Source: an uncultured Flavobacteriales bacterium (GTDB lineage Bacteria; Bacteroidota; Bacteroidia; Flavobacteriales; BACL11). From it: 64,000 bases of DNA. Location: assembly GCA_905478765.1 (NCBI GenBank), contig CAJQJY010000006.1, forward strand, positions 101,479-165,478. Direction: 5' to 3'. Below the pieces are notes generated by a model, which was not told where the DNA came from, ran no database searches, and saw nothing but the letters and a program-made list of their open reading frames with translations. Of this stretch, positions 34,321-44,126 are shown in pieces; within the stretch, counting starts at the first letter, position 1, and every line of letters begins with the position of its first letter. The translations under genes and the position numbers were made by a program.

Positions 34321-35952
34321 ATGGCAGATTTAAAATTCAATAAGAATGATGATAAAATGAGGTTGCTTATTTCAGAGATGAAAAGAAAGCATGGTCAAGT
34401 AGCTTTAGGAGGAGGAAAAAAGAAGATTGAAAAACAACATACCAAAGGAAAAATGACTGCTCGTGAGCGTATTGACTACCTAAAAGATACTGATGCTAAC
34501 TTTTTAGAAATTGGTGCTTTTGTTGGAGATGGGATGTATGCTGAGTATGATGGCTGTCCATCAGGTGGGGTTGTTGCAGGCATGACTTATGTAAAAGAGG
34601 TGCAATGTATAGTAGTTGCCAATGATGCTACTGTAAAAGCAGGTGCTTGGTTCCCCATAACAGCTAAAAAGAATTTGCGTTTGCAAGAAATTGCAATGGA
34701 GAACAGATTACCAATCATCTACTTGGTAGACAGTGCAGGAGTATTTTTACCATTGCAAGATGAGATATTCCCAGATAAAGAACACTTTGGTAGAATGTTT
34801 CGAAATAATGCTCGTATGAGTTCAATGGGAATTACACAAATTTCTGCAATTATGGGAGCTTGTGTTGCTGGAGGTGCTTACCTTCCTATCATGAGTGATG
34901 AAGCACTAATTGTAGATAAAACAGGAAGTATATTTTTGGCAGGAAGTTACCTAGTAAAAGCGGCTATTGGAGAGAGCATTGATAACGAAACTTTAGGCGG
35001 TGCTACTACTCATTGCGAAATTTCAGGCGTTACAGATTACAAAGCAAAGGATGATAAAGATGCTTTGGATAAAATCCGAAATATAATGGATAAAATTGGC
35101 GATACCGAAAAGGCAGGTTTCAACAGGAAAGAAAATAAAAATCCAAAAGAAAACGAAAGAGAAATTTACGGAATATTACCTAGGGACAGAGCAAAACCTT
35201 ACAACATGAAGGATATCATTGATCGACTTGTAGATAATTCCGAATTTGAAGAATACAAAGAAGGATACGGACGATCCCTAATTTGCGGATATGCCAGAGT
35301 AGATGGCTGGGCAGTGGGTATTGTAGCCAACCAAAGAGAGATGATAAAAACTAAAAAAGGAGAAATGCAATTTGGGGGTGTTATCTATTCAGACTCTTCA
35401 GATAAAGCAGCACGATTTATTGCCAATTGTAATCAAAAGAAAATACCATTGGTCTTCTTGCAAGATGTTACTGGATTTATGGTAGGCTCTCGTTCCGAAC
35501 ATGGTGGAATCATAAAAGATGGTGCCAAAATGGTTAACGCTATGGCTAATTCTGTAGTTCCTAAATTTACGGTTATTATTGGAAATTCATATGGAGCAGG
35601 AAACTATGCTATGTGTGGAAAGGCTTACGACCCAAGACTAATTGTTGCTTGGCCTACTGCTCAGTTAGCAGTTATGGGTGGTGAACAAGCAGCCAAAGTT
35701 TTATTGCAAATTGAAAAAGCTAGCCTAAAAGCAAGAGGAGAAGAAATTGACAAAAAAGCAGAAGAAACATTACTGAAAAAAATCACGGATAAGTATGATG
35801 CTCAAGCCTCTCCTTACTATGCAGCATCTCGCTTGTGGGTAGATGCTATTATCGATCCCTTAGAAACCAGAAAAGTTATCTCAATGGGAATTGAAGCAGC
35901 TAATAATGCTCCTATAAAAGAAGTTTATAATCCTGGAGTAATACAATCATAA
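34321..35952 (+). CDS. Acyl-CoA carboxylase, carboxyltransferase (beta) subunit
   Basis: The 543-residue protein starts at ATG 34321; the track's TTG at 34303 lies inside the promoter region. It is the fused two-lobed carboxyltransferase of propionyl-/methylcrotonyl-CoA carboxylases: KGKMTARERIDYL, GACVAGGAYLPIMSDE, VFLQDVTGFMVGS and GNSYGAGNYAMCG. It moves a carboxyl group from biotin to an acyl-CoA. The biotin carboxylase partner is not adjacent, so the substrate (propionyl- or methylcrotonyl-CoA) stays open. Confidence 0.94.
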   Translation: MADLKFNKNDDKMRLLISEMKRKHGQVALGGGKKKIEKQHTKGKMTARERIDYLKDTDANFLEIGAFVGDGMYAEYDGCPSGGVVAGMTYVKEVQCIVVANDATVKAGAWFPITAKKNLRLQEIAMENRLPIIYLVDSAGVFLPLQDEIFPDKEHFGRMFRNNARMSSMGITQISAIMGACVAGGAYLPIMSDEALIVDKTGSIFLAGSYLVKAAIGESIDNETLGGATTHCEISGVTDYKAKDDKDALDKIRNIMDKIGDTEKAGFNRKENKNPKENEREIYGILPRDRAKPYNMKDIIDRLVDNSEFEEYKEGYGRSLICGYARVDGWAVGIVANQREMIKTKKGEMQFGGVIYSDSSDKAARFIANCNQKKIPLVFLQDVTGFMVGSRSEHGGIIKDGAKMVNAMANSVVPKFTVIIGNSYGAGNYAMCGKAYDPRLIVAWPTAQLAVMGGEQAAKVLLQIEKASLKARGEEIDKKAEETLLKKITDKYDAQASPYYAASRLWVDAIIDPLETRKVISMGIEAANNAPIKEVYNPGVIQS

Positions 35953-35960
35953 AAAATAGT

Positions 35961-35995
35961 TGTCATCCTGAACGATAGTTGAAGAAATATTCTTG
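35961..35995. repeat. Remnant of a dispersed Bacteroidota intergenic repeat
   Basis: TGTCATCCTGAACGATAGTT followed by GAAGAAATATTCTTG resembles the GTCATCCTGAGCGAAGTCGAAG-type dispersed element found between genes in many Bacteroidota. It begins 8 bases after the carboxylase stop and seems degenerate. I recall the element from other genomes and cannot align it here. Confidence 0.4.
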
Positions 35996-36619
35996 TATTA
36001 GGAAAATCTACAAACTCAAACTACAACATGCTATATGAAGAACTATTTGTTAAAAAATATAACATTTCTGCCAATCTGGAAATTCTTTCTGTTGGTGTTA
36101 TTGCTCTAAACCGTCTCACTTCATTATTCGTTTTTTTGAGACAAAATAACTAATTAGCTCCCCACATTTCTACTCAAGCTCTGAGGAAACTGAAGGTATA
36201 TCAAATTGATAAAACTTATAACAATTTTTACAAAGAGCAGATGTATTTTTAGAAATTACTTCTCAGTATTTTTTATCAATACCTTTTGAAGCTTCCTTGA
36301 AATTTTTTAACTTTATAAAAATATAACAATAATTATAAAAATCTATAAAAACTTGTTTCACATTTTCAAAGTCATTCAATCTTTGTTTTCTATCATTCTT
36401 TATTCCAATCTTCTTAAATCGTAATTTTCTAATCAAAACAAGTAACTCTGAAGGAGTTTTTTCACTGTTTAACAATATCTAATAAATTTTGACTCTCCTT
36501 AACATAAAACATATATTACATAATCAATTGAAATAAATAAAATATCATTATAAAAAACTAGCATTTCACCCACCCACCAAAATCTAAAAACTCACTACTC
36601 CTATCTAACTTCTAATTCC
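35996..36619. other. Non-coding region upstream of thrS
   Basis: More than 600 bases without a convincing gene. The track's 70-codon minus-strand ORF (36263-36475) has only a TTG start and low-complexity AT-rich content. No T-box-like or other RNA element is evident ahead of thrS. It could hold worn remains of a mobile or repeat element, given the repeat at its left end. Confidence 0.5.
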
Positions 36620-36627
36620 TATATTTG
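36620..36627 (+). promoter_or_regulatory. Candidate -7 box of thrS operon
   Basis: TATATTTG followed by CAA fits the consensus and ends 21 bases before the thrS ATG. It probably starts the thrS-infC-rpmI-rplT message. Confidence 0.5.
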
Positions 36628-36648
36628 CAACCTTTAAAACAAAAAAGA

Positions 36649-38592
36649 ATGATTAAAATTACTCTTCCTGATGGAGGAATTAAACAAGTAGAAAGCGGAA
36701 CTTCAGCTATGGATATTGCTATGGGTATTTCTGAAGGATTGGCACGAAATGTGCTATCGGCTAGTATAAATGGAGAAGTTTGGGATGCAAACCGTGCTAT
36801 CACCACCGATTCTACCCTTACCCTACATACTTGGAATGATAAACAAGGAAAGATGAGTTTTTGGCATTCTTCTGCACACATTATGGCAGAAGCTTTAGAA
36901 GCTCTTTATCCTGGGGTTAAGTTAGGTATTGGTCCTGCAATCGATAATGGATTTTATTACGATATCGATTTAGGAGACAGAGTATTATCTTCTGATGAGT
37001 TGCCAAAAATTGAGCAAAAAATGAAAGAATTAGCTTCTTTGAAAATGTCGTTTGAAAGAAAGGATGTTTCAAAAGAAGAAGCAATTGCTTATTTTGTTGA
37101 AAAAGGAGATGAATATAAGCTAGAATTACTAGAAAAATTAGAAGATGGAAACATCACTTTCTACTCACAAGGTAATTTCACTGATTTATGTAGAGGTCCG
37201 CATATTCCTTCATCAGGAAAAATAAAGGCAATTAAGTTATTAAATATTGCAGGAGCGTATTGGAGGGGAGACGAGAAACGTAAGCAACTTACACGTATTT
37301 ATGGAGTATCATTTCCCAAGCAAAAAGAACTTACTGCACATCTAGAATTATTGGAGGAAGCTAAAAAGCGTGACCATAGAAAACTAGGAAAAGAAATGGA
37401 GCTGTTTACTTTTTCACAAAAGGTTGGGCAAGGTTTACCATTATGGTTACCAAAAGGTGCTCAACTACGTGAAAAATTAGAGAACTTCCTTAAAAAAGCA
37501 CAAACACAAGCAGGGTATTTACCTGTAATCACACCACATATCGGCCATAAAGATTTATATGTTTGTTCTGGTCATTACGAAAAATACGGAGAGGATTCTT
37601 TCCAACCTATCCTAACTCCTAATGAGGGAGAAGAGTTTTTTTTAAAACCTATGAACTGCCCTCACCATTGTGAAATTTACAAATCAAAGCAATATTCCTA
37701 CCGTGATTTACCCGTTCGTTTTGCAGAGTTTGGTACTGTTTATCGTTACGAACAATCAGGTGAATTGCATGGTTTAACTCGTGTTAGAGGATTTACTCAG
37801 GATGATGCGCATTTATTTGTTCGCCCTGACCAAGTAAAGCAAGAGTTTATTAATGTTATTGACCTTGTCCTTTATGTTTTCAATGCCTTAGGTTTTGAGG
37901 ATTTTAAAGCACAAATCTCTTTGCGTGACCCTGAAAACAAAGCAAAATATATTGGTTCTGATGAAAACTGGGATAAAGCAGAATCTGCAATTATTGAAGC
38001 TTCTGCTGAAAAAGGATTAGATACAGTAATAGAATATGGAGAAGCAGCATTCTATGGTCCTAAGTTAGATTTTATGGTAAAAGATGCTTTAGGTAGAGAA
38101 TGGCAATTAGGAACAATTCAGGTAGATTACAATTTACCAGAACGTTTTGAACTAGAATACACAGGTACTGATAACAAGAAACACAGACCAGTAATGATAC
38201 ATAGGGCTCCATTCGGTTCAATGGAAAGATTTGTGGCTGTTTTAATAGAGCATTGTGGAGGTAATTTTCCTCTTTGGTTAGCTCCTGATCAGTTTACTAT
38301 TCTACCTATTAGTGAGAAATATCACGATTATGCTGAAAAAGTATCTCAATTCCTAAAAAAATACGATATTTGCGGCCCAATTGATCATAGGGCTGAAACT
38401 ACCGGAAGAAAGATTAGAGATGCAGAAGTTTCAAAAATACCTTACATAATAATTGTGGGAGAGAGAGAGGAAAATGAAGGAACAATCTCAGTTCGTAAGC
38501 ATGGTGGTGAAGATTTAGGAAGTATATCTTTAGAGAAATTTAAAGATTTAATTACAAAAGAAATAGATAATTTAACAGCTTTTAATAACTAA
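36649..38592 (+). CDS. thrS: Threonine--tRNA ligase
   Basis: The 647-residue class II synthetase has an N-terminal TGS domain ([14 protein letters not shown]), the editing domain ([11 protein letters not shown]), and the catalytic core with [13 protein letters not shown]-like [15 protein letters not shown] and [12 protein letters not shown]. Its anticodon domain (about 545-645) has ILPISEKY and RKIRDAE. I use ATG 36649; the track's TTG at 36625 lies inside the -7 box. It is cotranscribed with infC, rpmI and rplT, a conserved translation operon. Confidence 0.97.
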   Translation: MIKITLPDGGIKQVESGTSAMDIAMGISEGLARNVLSASINGEVWDANRAITTDSTLTLHTWNDKQGKMSFWHSSAHIMAEALEALYPGVKLGIGPAIDNGFYYDIDLGDRVLSSDELPKIEQKMKELASLKMSFERKDVSKEEAIAYFVEKGDEYKLELLEKLEDGNITFYSQGNFTDLCRGPHIPSSGKIKAIKLLNIAGAYWRGDEKRKQLTRIYGVSFPKQKELTAHLELLEEAKKRDHRKLGKEMELFTFSQKVGQGLPLWLPKGAQLREKLENFLKKAQTQAGYLPVITPHIGHKDLYVCSGHYEKYGEDSFQPILTPNEGEEFFLKPMNCPHHCEIYKSKQYSYRDLPVRFAEFGTVYRYEQSGELHGLTRVRGFTQDDAHLFVRPDQVKQEFINVIDLVLYVFNALGFEDFKAQISLRDPENKAKYIGSDENWDKAESAIIEASAEKGLDTVIEYGEAAFYGPKLDFMVKDALGREWQLGTIQVDYNLPERFELEYTGTDNKKHRPVMIHRAPFGSMERFVAVLIEHCGGNFPLWLAPDQFTILPISEKYHDYAEKVSQFLKKYDICGPIDHRAETTGRKIRDAEVSKIPYIIIVGEREENEGTISVRKHGGEDLGSISLEKFKDLITKEIDNLTAFNN

Positions 38593-38604
38593 AATAATAG
38601 AACA

Positions 38605-39153
38605 ATCGCAAAAAAGAGGCCATTTAGAGGAAGGGTAGTTAAGAAAAAATTACACAAAACTAATAGAGAAATTACATCAGCATTCGTAAGAATGGTAGGT
38701 GAAGGTGTAGAGCCAAAAATCTGTTCCATTGATGACGCAATGAAAATTGCTAATACCTTAGGACTTGATTTAGTAGAAATTTCACCAAATGTTGATCCTC
38801 CAGTTTGTAAAGTTATTGATTATAAAAAGTTCATTTACGACCAAAAGAAAAAGCAAAAAGCTATAAAAAGCAAGGCGCAAAAGGTTGTAATAAAAGAATT
38901 AAGGTTCGGCCCAAACACTGGAGAACATGATTTTGATTTTAAATTGAAACATGCCAAAAGTTTTTTGGAAGACGGAGCAAAAGTAAAAGCGTTTGTATTC
39001 TTTAGAGGAAGATCAATTGTATTTAAAGACCAAGGACAAATTTTACTTTTAAAACTTGCACAATCCCTAGAAGATATAGGAGTGGTAGAAAATATGCCAA
39101 AGCTTGAAGGAAAGAAAATGATTATGATAATAGCACCAAAAAAGAAGAAATAA
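38605..39153 (+). CDS. infC: Translation initiation factor IF-3 with probable ATC start
   Basis: The track begins this gene at an internal ATG (38692) in the middle of the N-terminal domain. The frame is open back to the thrS stop, and those codons encode normal IF-3 sequence (KKRPFRGR, LHKTNREITSAFVRMVGEG). No ATG, GTG or TTG exists there; the only near-cognate codon in position is ATC at 38605, 12 bases after thrS. This gives 182 residues, the usual size. The rest shows VEISPNVDPPVCKVIDYKKF and VFFRGRSI. E. coli infC starts with AUU for autoregulation; a similar feedback is likely here. Confidence 0.9.
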   Translation: MAKKRPFRGRVVKKKLHKTNREITSAFVRMVGEGVEPKICSIDDAMKIANTLGLDLVEISPNVDPPVCKVIDYKKFIYDQKKKQKAIKSKAQKVVIKELRFGPNTGEHDFDFKLKHAKSFLEDGAKVKAFVFFRGRSIVFKDQGQILLLKLAQSLEDIGVVENMPKLEGKKMIMIIAPKKKK

Positions 39154-39165
39154 AACTAAGAGACA

Positions 39166-39360
39166 ATGCCAAAAATGAAAACAAAGGCTGGAGCCAAAAA
39201 AAGATTCAAACTAACAGGTTCTGGTAAACTAAAAAGAAAGCATGCGTTTAAGTCACACATCTTAACAAAGAAAGAGACTAAACAAAAGCACAATTTAACT
39301 AAGACTGGATACGTGTCAAAATCTGATACCAAAAGTGTTAAACTTCAGTTAGGAATTTAA
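39166..39360 (+). CDS. rpmI: 50S ribosomal protein L35
   Basis: This 64-residue basic protein has [22 protein letters not shown]-type start and [14 protein letters not shown], the L35 signature. It is 12 bases after infC and 83 bases before rplT. Confidence 0.97.
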   Translation: MPKMKTKAGAKKRFKLTGSGKLKRKHAFKSHILTKKETKQKHNLTKTGYVSKSDTKSVKLQLGI

Positions 39361-39443
39361 AAAAAATAGGTTATTAACCAGGTATGTAGTTCAAACAAGG
39401 GTATAAAAATTAAAAGCCACTATACACCAAAAACAATTAAATT

Positions 39444-39788
39444 ATGCCAAGATCGGTCAATTCAGTAGCTGCCAAAGCTAGAAGAAAAGCAATTTTAAAA
39501 GCTGCCAAAGGTTACTTTGGAAGAAGAAAAAATGTACATACAGTAGCAAAAAATGCTGTAGAAAAAGGTTTGCAATATGCATACCGTGATAGAAAAAACA
39601 AAAAAAGAACTTTTCGTGCATTATGGATTCAAAGAATCAATGCAGGAACAAGACAATTTGGAATGTCTTATTCAGTATTTATGGGTAAAGTTCACGCTAA
39701 TGGAATCGAATTAAACAGAAAAGTTTTAGCTGATTTAGCAATGAACCATCCAGAAGCTTTTAAAGCAGTAGTGGATAAAGTAAAATAA
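39444..39788 (+). CDS. rplT: 50S ribosomal protein L20
   Basis: The 114-residue protein has [29 protein letters not shown] and [15 protein letters not shown], all L20 hallmarks. It ends the thrS-infC-rpmI-rplT operon and is followed by a strong terminator. The 83-base gap before it could host an L20 feedback structure, but I did not find a clear fold. Confidence 0.97.
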   Translation: MPRSVNSVAAKARRKAILKAAKGYFGRRKNVHTVAKNAVEKGLQYAYRDRKNKKRTFRALWIQRINAGTRQFGMSYSVFMGKVHANGIELNRKVLADLAMNHPEAFKAVVDKVK

Positions 39789-39810
39789 ATTTTTTAGTTG
39801 GAATTGAAAA

Positions 39811-39840
39811 AGAAAAGGCGAACAAATGTTCGCCTTTTCT
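39811..39840. terminator. Strong bidirectional terminator between rplT and the YqeY-family gene
   Basis: AGAAAAGGCGAAC and GTTCGCCTTTTCT form a perfect 13-bp stem with loop AAAT. A-rich sequence on one side and T-rich on the other let it serve both convergent genes. Confidence 0.9.
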
Positions 39841-39860
39841 TATTACTTATATTTTTTAAA

Positions 39861-40313
39861 CTATTTAGTAAGTTCCTCTTTCACTATTTTAGAAATAAGC
39901 GCACCATCTGCTTTCCCGTTAAGCCTACCCATTAATGGTCCCATGCATTTTCCCATATCAGAAGGAGATGCTGCACCAACTTTTGCAATAACTTCTTGCA
40001 CAACTTTTCTAACTTCTTCCTCTCCCATTTGAACTGGTAAATAAGGTTCTAAATAAGCCAATTGATTCACTTCATCAACAGCTAAATCTGGTCTATTTTG
40101 TTCTGTAAAAATGACAGCAGAATCTTTTCTTTGCTTTACTAATTTAGCAATTAATTTTAATGAAATTTCATCAGAAACCACCGGAATTCCTTTTTTAGTA
40201 GCTTCTAGCATTATTGCAGATTTTACAGCTCTTAGTGCTGCAAGTTTATCTACATTTTTAGCTTTCATAGCATCTTTAATATCAGAATTTATTTGTTCTT
40301 GTACGCTTTTCAT
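39861..40313 (-). CDS. GatB/YqeY domain-containing protein
   Basis: The 150-residue protein is of the YqeY family (GatB tail-like all-helical fold): DIKDAMKAKNVDKLAALRAVKSA, YLEPYLPVQMGEEEV and DMGKCMGPLMGRLNGKAD. It is related to the tRNA-binding tail of the amidotransferase GatB, but its role alone is not known. The start overlaps the TPR gene's stop (ATGA). Confidence 0.93.
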   Translation of the reverse strand: MKSVQEQINSDIKDAMKAKNVDKLAALRAVKSAIMLEATKKGIPVVSDEISLKLIAKLVKQRKDSAVIFTEQNRPDLAVDEVNQLAYLEPYLPVQMGEEEVRKVVQEVIAKVGAASPSDMGKCMGPLMGRLNGKADGALISKIVKEELTK

Positions 40314-41347
40314 TTATTGTATTTTTTATTCTTAGTTCTTAAATTTTCTAATGCTTCAATTGCATAAGTATACTCTGGGTTTAATTCAATTGCCCTATTA
40401 TAATCAACCTCCGCTTGCTTTACATTTCCTAAAGTTTCAAAACAATTTCCTCTTGAATAATAAGCTTCATAAAACTCAGAATTAGAATAAATCGCATCAG
40501 AAAAATTATTTGTTGCTACATCATAAAGACCTAATTTCATATGTATAAATCCTAAATTATAATGCCCACTACTATTAAAAGGAAACACTTTATGAAGATC
40601 GGCATAAGCATCTAAAGCCTTATTCCACTGCTCCATATCTTGATAAAAAAGAGCTTTATTATACAGTGTGAGTTCATCAGATGGATTAACTCTTAGTGCA
40701 TTATTATAATAAACAACTGCAAGAGTGTCTTTTTTAATATGAAAAATCTGTCCTAACTGAACATAGGATTCATAAAAATCAGGGTTTACATTTATTGAGT
40801 TTCTAAAACAATTTATTGCAAAATTTTCCTTACCTAATTGCCTGAATGTATAACCTAATAACATGTGAGTTTTATCTTGATTATATTCTATTTTTAAAGA
40901 GGTATTAAAAGATTCAATTGCCTGCTTATAACTCTTTGGATTAAATGCACCATAAGCTATCATAAGCTCCCCCATTAAAGCATGTGAATGATAATTGCTG
41001 TCATTAATCTTGATTGATTTTTCTAAATGATGTTTTACTAAAGAAGGATATTGAGAGTTAGCATTTTGAATTTTTGAAAGTTCAAAATATATCTCAGCAA
41101 TATTAAATTGAAAATCCGAATTAAGAGAATCTAATTTAATAACTTCTTTATAATCAAAGAGCATAGACTCTAAATTGTTCATTGATTTATTAAGAGCAAC
41201 CCTTTTCAATAAGAGCTCAACATTTGTAGGTTTTTCTTTTATTTTTTCAGACAACATAACAATTGCTGACTTTTCTTCCTTTTTCTCATCAGAAGTGCTG
41301 CAAGAGTAAGAAAATAAAAGTACAATAAAAGCAAACTTCTTTAACAT
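40310..41347 (-). CDS. Tetratricopeptide-repeat lipoprotein
   Basis: The 345-residue protein has a lipoprotein signal (LLFSYSC, Cys near 16). At least seven TPR units follow from about residue 35 to the end, for example ESFNTSLKIEYNQDKTHMLLG and AEVDYNRAIELNPEYTYAIEA. Such proteins act as scaffolds in the envelope. It lies 3 bases after recA in the same direction. Confidence 0.92.
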   Translation of the reverse strand: MLKKFAFIVLLFSYSCSTSDEKKEEKSAIVMLSEKIKEKPTNVELLLKRVALNKSMNNLESMLFDYKEVIKLDSLNSDFQFNIAEIYFELSKIQNANSQYPSLVKHHLEKSIKINDSNYHSHALMGELMIAYGAFNPKSYKQAIESFNTSLKIEYNQDKTHMLLGYTFRQLGKENFAINCFRNSINVNPDFYESYVQLGQIFHIKKDTLAVVYYNNALRVNPSDELTLYNKALFYQDMEQWNKALDAYADLHKVFPFNSSGHYNLGFIHMKLGLYDVATNNFSDAIYSNSEFYEAYYSRGNCFETLGNVKQAEVDYNRAIELNPEYTYAIEALENLRTKNKKYNK

Positions 41348-41350
41348 AAA

Positions 41351-42352
41351 TTACTCTTGTGTGAGTGCATCTTTAATTTTAGTTTCAATCTCATCAGATA
41401 ACTCAGGATTATCAGCAATCATTTGTTTTACTGCATCCCTACCTTGTCCAAGTTTAATGTCACCATAAGAGAACCATGAACCAGCTTTCTTTACAATATC
41501 TAAGTCAACTGCTTTATCCAAAACTTCACCTGAACGAGAAATTCCAGCTCCAAACATAATATCAAACTCTACTTTTCTGAAAGGTGGAGCAACTTTATTT
41601 TTAACTACTTTTACTCTAGTTCTGTTCCCAATAATATCCTCACCATTTTTAATAGCACCTATCCTTCTGATATCTAAACGAACAGAAGCATAAAATTTAA
41701 GTGCATTACCTCCAGTAGTAGTTTCTGGATTACCAAACATTACACCAATCTTCATTCTTAATTGATTGATAAAAATAACTGTACATTGAGTTTTACTAAT
41801 AGTAGCAGTCAATTTTCTTAAAGCTTGAGACATTAAACGTGCATGTAAGCCCATTTTACTATCTCCCATTTCACCTTCAATCTCTGATTTTGGAGTAAGA
41901 GCAGCAACAGAATCTACTACAACTAAATCCACAGCACCTGAACTAATTAAATGATCAGCAATTTCTAATGCTTGCTCACCATTATCAGGTTGAGAGATAT
42001 ATAAATTATCTACATCTACGCCAAGTGCAGCTGCATAAGAGGCATCAAAAGCGTGTTCTGCATCAATAAATGCAGCAACACCACCTTGCTTTTGTACTTC
42101 AGCAATAGCATGTATCGTTAAAGTTGTTTTTCCTGATGATTCAGGACCATAAATTTCAATTACTCTACCTCTTGGATAACCACCTATCCCTAAAGCTAAA
42201 TCCAAGTTAATTGAACCTGTTGGAATTGAAGCAACATCCTCCACTACTTGATCTCCTAACTTCATTACAACTCCTTTTCCATATGTTTTTTCTAACTTAC
42301 CTAATGTAAGTTCCAAGGCTTTCATTTTAGCACTTTGCTCCTTATTGCTCAT
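41351..42352 (-). CDS. recA: Recombinase RecA
   Basis: The 333-residue protein has Walker [15 protein letters not shown] near 70, Walker [16 protein letters not shown]1/L2 loops with [23 protein letters not shown] and [32 protein letters not shown]. It forms filaments on single-stranded DNA for recombination and the DNA damage response. It lacks much of the acidic C-terminal tail, which is normal here. It shares direction with nth and the TPR gene. Confidence 0.98.
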   Translation of the reverse strand: MSNKEQSAKMKALELTLGKLEKTYGKGVVMKLGDQVVEDVASIPTGSINLDLALGIGGYPRGRVIEIYGPESSGKTTLTIHAIAEVQKQGGVAAFIDAEHAFDASYAAALGVDVDNLYISQPDNGEQALEIADHLISSGAVDLVVVDSVAALTPKSEIEGEMGDSKMGLHARLMSQALRKLTATISKTQCTVIFINQLRMKIGVMFGNPETTTGGNALKFYASVRLDIRRIGAIKNGEDIIGNRTRVKVVKNKVAPPFRKVEFDIMFGAGISRSGEVLDKAVDLDIVKKAGSWFSYGDIKLGQGRDAVKQMIADNPELSDEIETKIKDALTQE

Positions 42353-42427
42353 AGTAATATATTTTTTACAAATTAGAGAAATTCTTAATCAATCATCAAA
42401 AAAAAGACCTTTGATTTATTAACAAAT

Positions 42428-43063
42428 TTACTTTTTTGAGAAATACTTACAGATATCTGTAATACCGCACCTTTCGCACTCAGGTCTTCTTGCTTTACAT
42501 AAATATCTTCCATGTAAAATAAGCCAATGATGTGCAATATTTAACTTATCTTCAGGCAAAATTTTCAATAACTGCAATTCTGCTTGCAAAGGGTTTTTGG
42601 CTTTAGTTGTTAAACCAATCCTATCAGCAACCCGAAAAACATGAGTATCCACTGGCATAGCAGGAATATCATAATAAACTGAACCAACAACATTAGCAGT
42701 TTTCCTTCCTACACCAGGAAGTTTTTGCATGTCTTCTAAATTATCAGGAACTTTGGAATTAAAATCATTTACTAGCATTTTAGCTAAACCAGACAAATGT
42801 TTTGCCTTGTTTCTTGGATAAGAACAAGATTTAATTAAATTAAAAATCGCATCAATAGAGGCTTCAGCCATAACTTCAGCAACTGGCATTTCAGCAAATA
42901 ATTTTTTTGTAATTATATTTACCCTTTTATCAGTGCATTGAGCAGAAAGCACAACAGCAACCGTGAGTTCAAAAACATTATTATAATCTAATTCTGTTTT
43001 TGCCTCAGGCATATTTTCAGAAAAATGAGCTATAAATTTTTGGGTAATTTCTTTTTTATTCAC
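42428..43063 (-). CDS. nth: Endonuclease III (DNA glycosylase/AP lyase)
   Basis: The 211-residue enzyme removes oxidised pyrimidines. The helix-hairpin-helix LPGVGRKTANVVGSVYY with catalytic Lys is near 115, the Asp in PVDTHVFRVADRIG near 137, and the iron-sulfur cluster cysteines CKARRPECERCGITDIC near the end. The start is GTG at 43063; no ATG is near. It precedes recA by 75 bases. Confidence 0.96.
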   Translation of the reverse strand: MNKKEITQKFIAHFSENMPEAKTELDYNNVFELTVAVVLSAQCTDKRVNIITKKLFAEMPVAEVMAEASIDAIFNLIKSCSYPRNKAKHLSGLAKMLVNDFNSKVPDNLEDMQKLPGVGRKTANVVGSVYYDIPAMPVDTHVFRVADRIGLTTKAKNPLQAELQLLKILPEDKLNIAHHWLILHGRYLCKARRPECERCGITDICKYFSKK

Positions 43064-43080
43064 AGATACAAAGCTAAAAA

Positions 43081-43108
43081 ATAAAAGGAGGCAACAGCCT
43101 CCTTTTAT
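43081..43108 (-). terminator. Intrinsic terminator before nth
   Basis: ATAAAAGGAGGC and GCCTCCTTTTAT form a perfect 12-bp stem with a 4-base loop, followed on the minus strand by a T-rich run. It ends transcription from the 67-residue gene at 43122-43325 and possibly from the sigma factor gene. Confidence 0.85.
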
Positions 43109-43121
43109 TAACCAAAACCAC

Positions 43122-43325
43122 TTAGTTTAAAGAAAATAAAAACTTATCTTTTGATTTAGTTTTAATTACTTTTACTGAACAAGCATACGCTAGCAAAGCT
43201 TCAATTGTTTCTTTTTTTGGGCCTATATGTGTTTCATTTAGGATTTTGTGTACCACTTTATCAAAAGACGAAAATTCTTCTTTTAAAAGATGGTCCCACA
43301 ACTGTAGAGTATGGGTTTTTATCAT
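43122..43325 (-). CDS. Hypothetical short protein (67 aa)
   Basis: Starting at the ATG at 43325 (the track's start at 43355 is a TTG), this protein has 67 residues with no membrane helix and no motif I can name. The C-terminal half (GPKKETIEALLAYACSVKVIKTKS) looks like a small helix followed by a strand, and I recall similar short proteins near sigma-factor genes in this phylum. The gene is placed between an ECF sigma factor and a strong terminator, which supports that it is real. Confidence 0.6.
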   Translation of the reverse strand: MIKTHTLQLWDHLLKEEFSSFDKVVHKILNETHIGPKKETIEALLAYACSVKVIKTKSKDKFLFSLN

Positions 43326-43396
43326 ATATAGTGTTTTTATTATACATTTCACCAATCCTAACGCACACTTTATAAGTATATTATATCAAAATAACT

Positions 43397-43984
43397 TTAT
43401 TTTTGAGCAAGGTCAATATTTTGCTCCTCTGCTAATTTTCTTAAATTGATAAGGGCATAACGCATCCTCCCTAATGCAGTATTAATACTGACTCCTGTAA
43501 TTTTTGATATTTGCTTGAATGACATATCTTCAAAATACCTCATTTTTAAAACCTCCATTTGATCTTCTGGCAAATTCATAATAAGCATCTTTAAATCAGC
43601 ATGAACTCTTTTTCGAGTCATTTCTTCATCTTGCCCTCTATCCCCATTATTAATTACATCAAAAATATTAAACGTATCAGTAGGTCTGATTTTTCTCATT
43701 TTTGAATCCTTCCTGAAATGATCAATCACTAAATTATGTGCAATTCGCATCATCCAAGGTAGAAATTTTCCTTCTTCATTATAATTCCCTTTCTGCAAAG
43801 AGTTAATTACTTTTATGAAAGTATCTTGAAAGATATCTTCAGTAATATCACGGTTTTTAATTTTAGACATGATAAAAGCAAATACTCTACTTTTATGCCT
43901 TGTCAATAGGATTTCAAATGATGCATTATCACCATTTAAATAATTTGATACTAATTCTTTATCAGGAATTGCGCTCAATAACAT
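43397..43984 (-). CDS. RNA polymerase sigma-70 family factor (ECF)
   Basis: The 195-residue protein has sigma region 2 (NYLNGDNASFEILLTRHKSRVFAF, DIFQDTFIKVI and RIAHNLVIDHFR, about 15-95). Region 4 has LPEDQMEVLKMRYFEDMSFKQISKITGVSINTALGRMRYALINLRK (about 130-185). No adjacent anti-sigma factor is seen. The arrangement is that of the general ECF-like sigma factors widespread in Bacteroidota. A good promoter is upstream. Confidence 0.94.
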   Translation of the reverse strand: MLLSAIPDKELVSNYLNGDNASFEILLTRHKSRVFAFIMSKIKNRDITEDIFQDTFIKVINSLQKGNYNEEGKFLPWMMRIAHNLVIDHFRKDSKMRKIRPTDTFNIFDVINNGDRGQDEEMTRKRVHADLKMLIMNLPEDQMEVLKMRYFEDMSFKQISKITGVSINTALGRMRYALINLRKLAEEQNIDLAQK

Positions 43985-44058
43985 ATACTCAGTTTTTAGT
44001 TAATAAAAATTTAAAGTAAATGTTTTTCTATAAGCGTATTTTTGTGTTAATTGATTGA

Positions 44059-44090
44059 CAAATATAGTAAAACAAATTTAAATATCCAAA
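44059..44090 (-). promoter_or_regulatory. Bacteroidota-type promoter of the ECF sigma gene
   Basis: On the minus strand TTTG (44087-44090) and TATATTTG (44059-44066) are separated by 20 bases, a full match to the -33/-7 pattern. The leader to the ATG at 43984 is about 70 bases, longer than for most genes here. Confidence 0.55.
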
Positions 44091-44126
44091 TCTTATTTCT
44101 TAATTTCGCAAATTATGTAAAACTAA

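Noticed and set aside
36029-36154. Small plus-strand frame after the dispersed repeat (42 codons)
   Set aside because: No recognised motif, no promoter, and no overlap or coupling with another gene.
36263-36475. 70-codon minus-strand ORF in the thrS upstream gap
   Set aside because: Only a TTG start, AT-rich Lys/Phe/Tyr content, no recognisable motif and no neighbour linkage; more likely chance.
38692-39153. infC starting at ATG 38692 as in the ORF track
   Set aside because: This removes 29 residues of the conserved N-terminal domain that the upstream frame clearly encodes.
39361-39443. Possible L20 autoregulatory RNA before rplT
   Set aside because: No clear pseudoknot or hairpin resembling known L20 leaders could be drawn by eye.
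39826-40032. Plus-strand ORFs opposite the YqeY gene, and other similar antisense ORFs in the track
   Set aside because: They are shadows of well-recognised genes on the other strand, with low-complexity Ser/Leu/Phe-rich translations.
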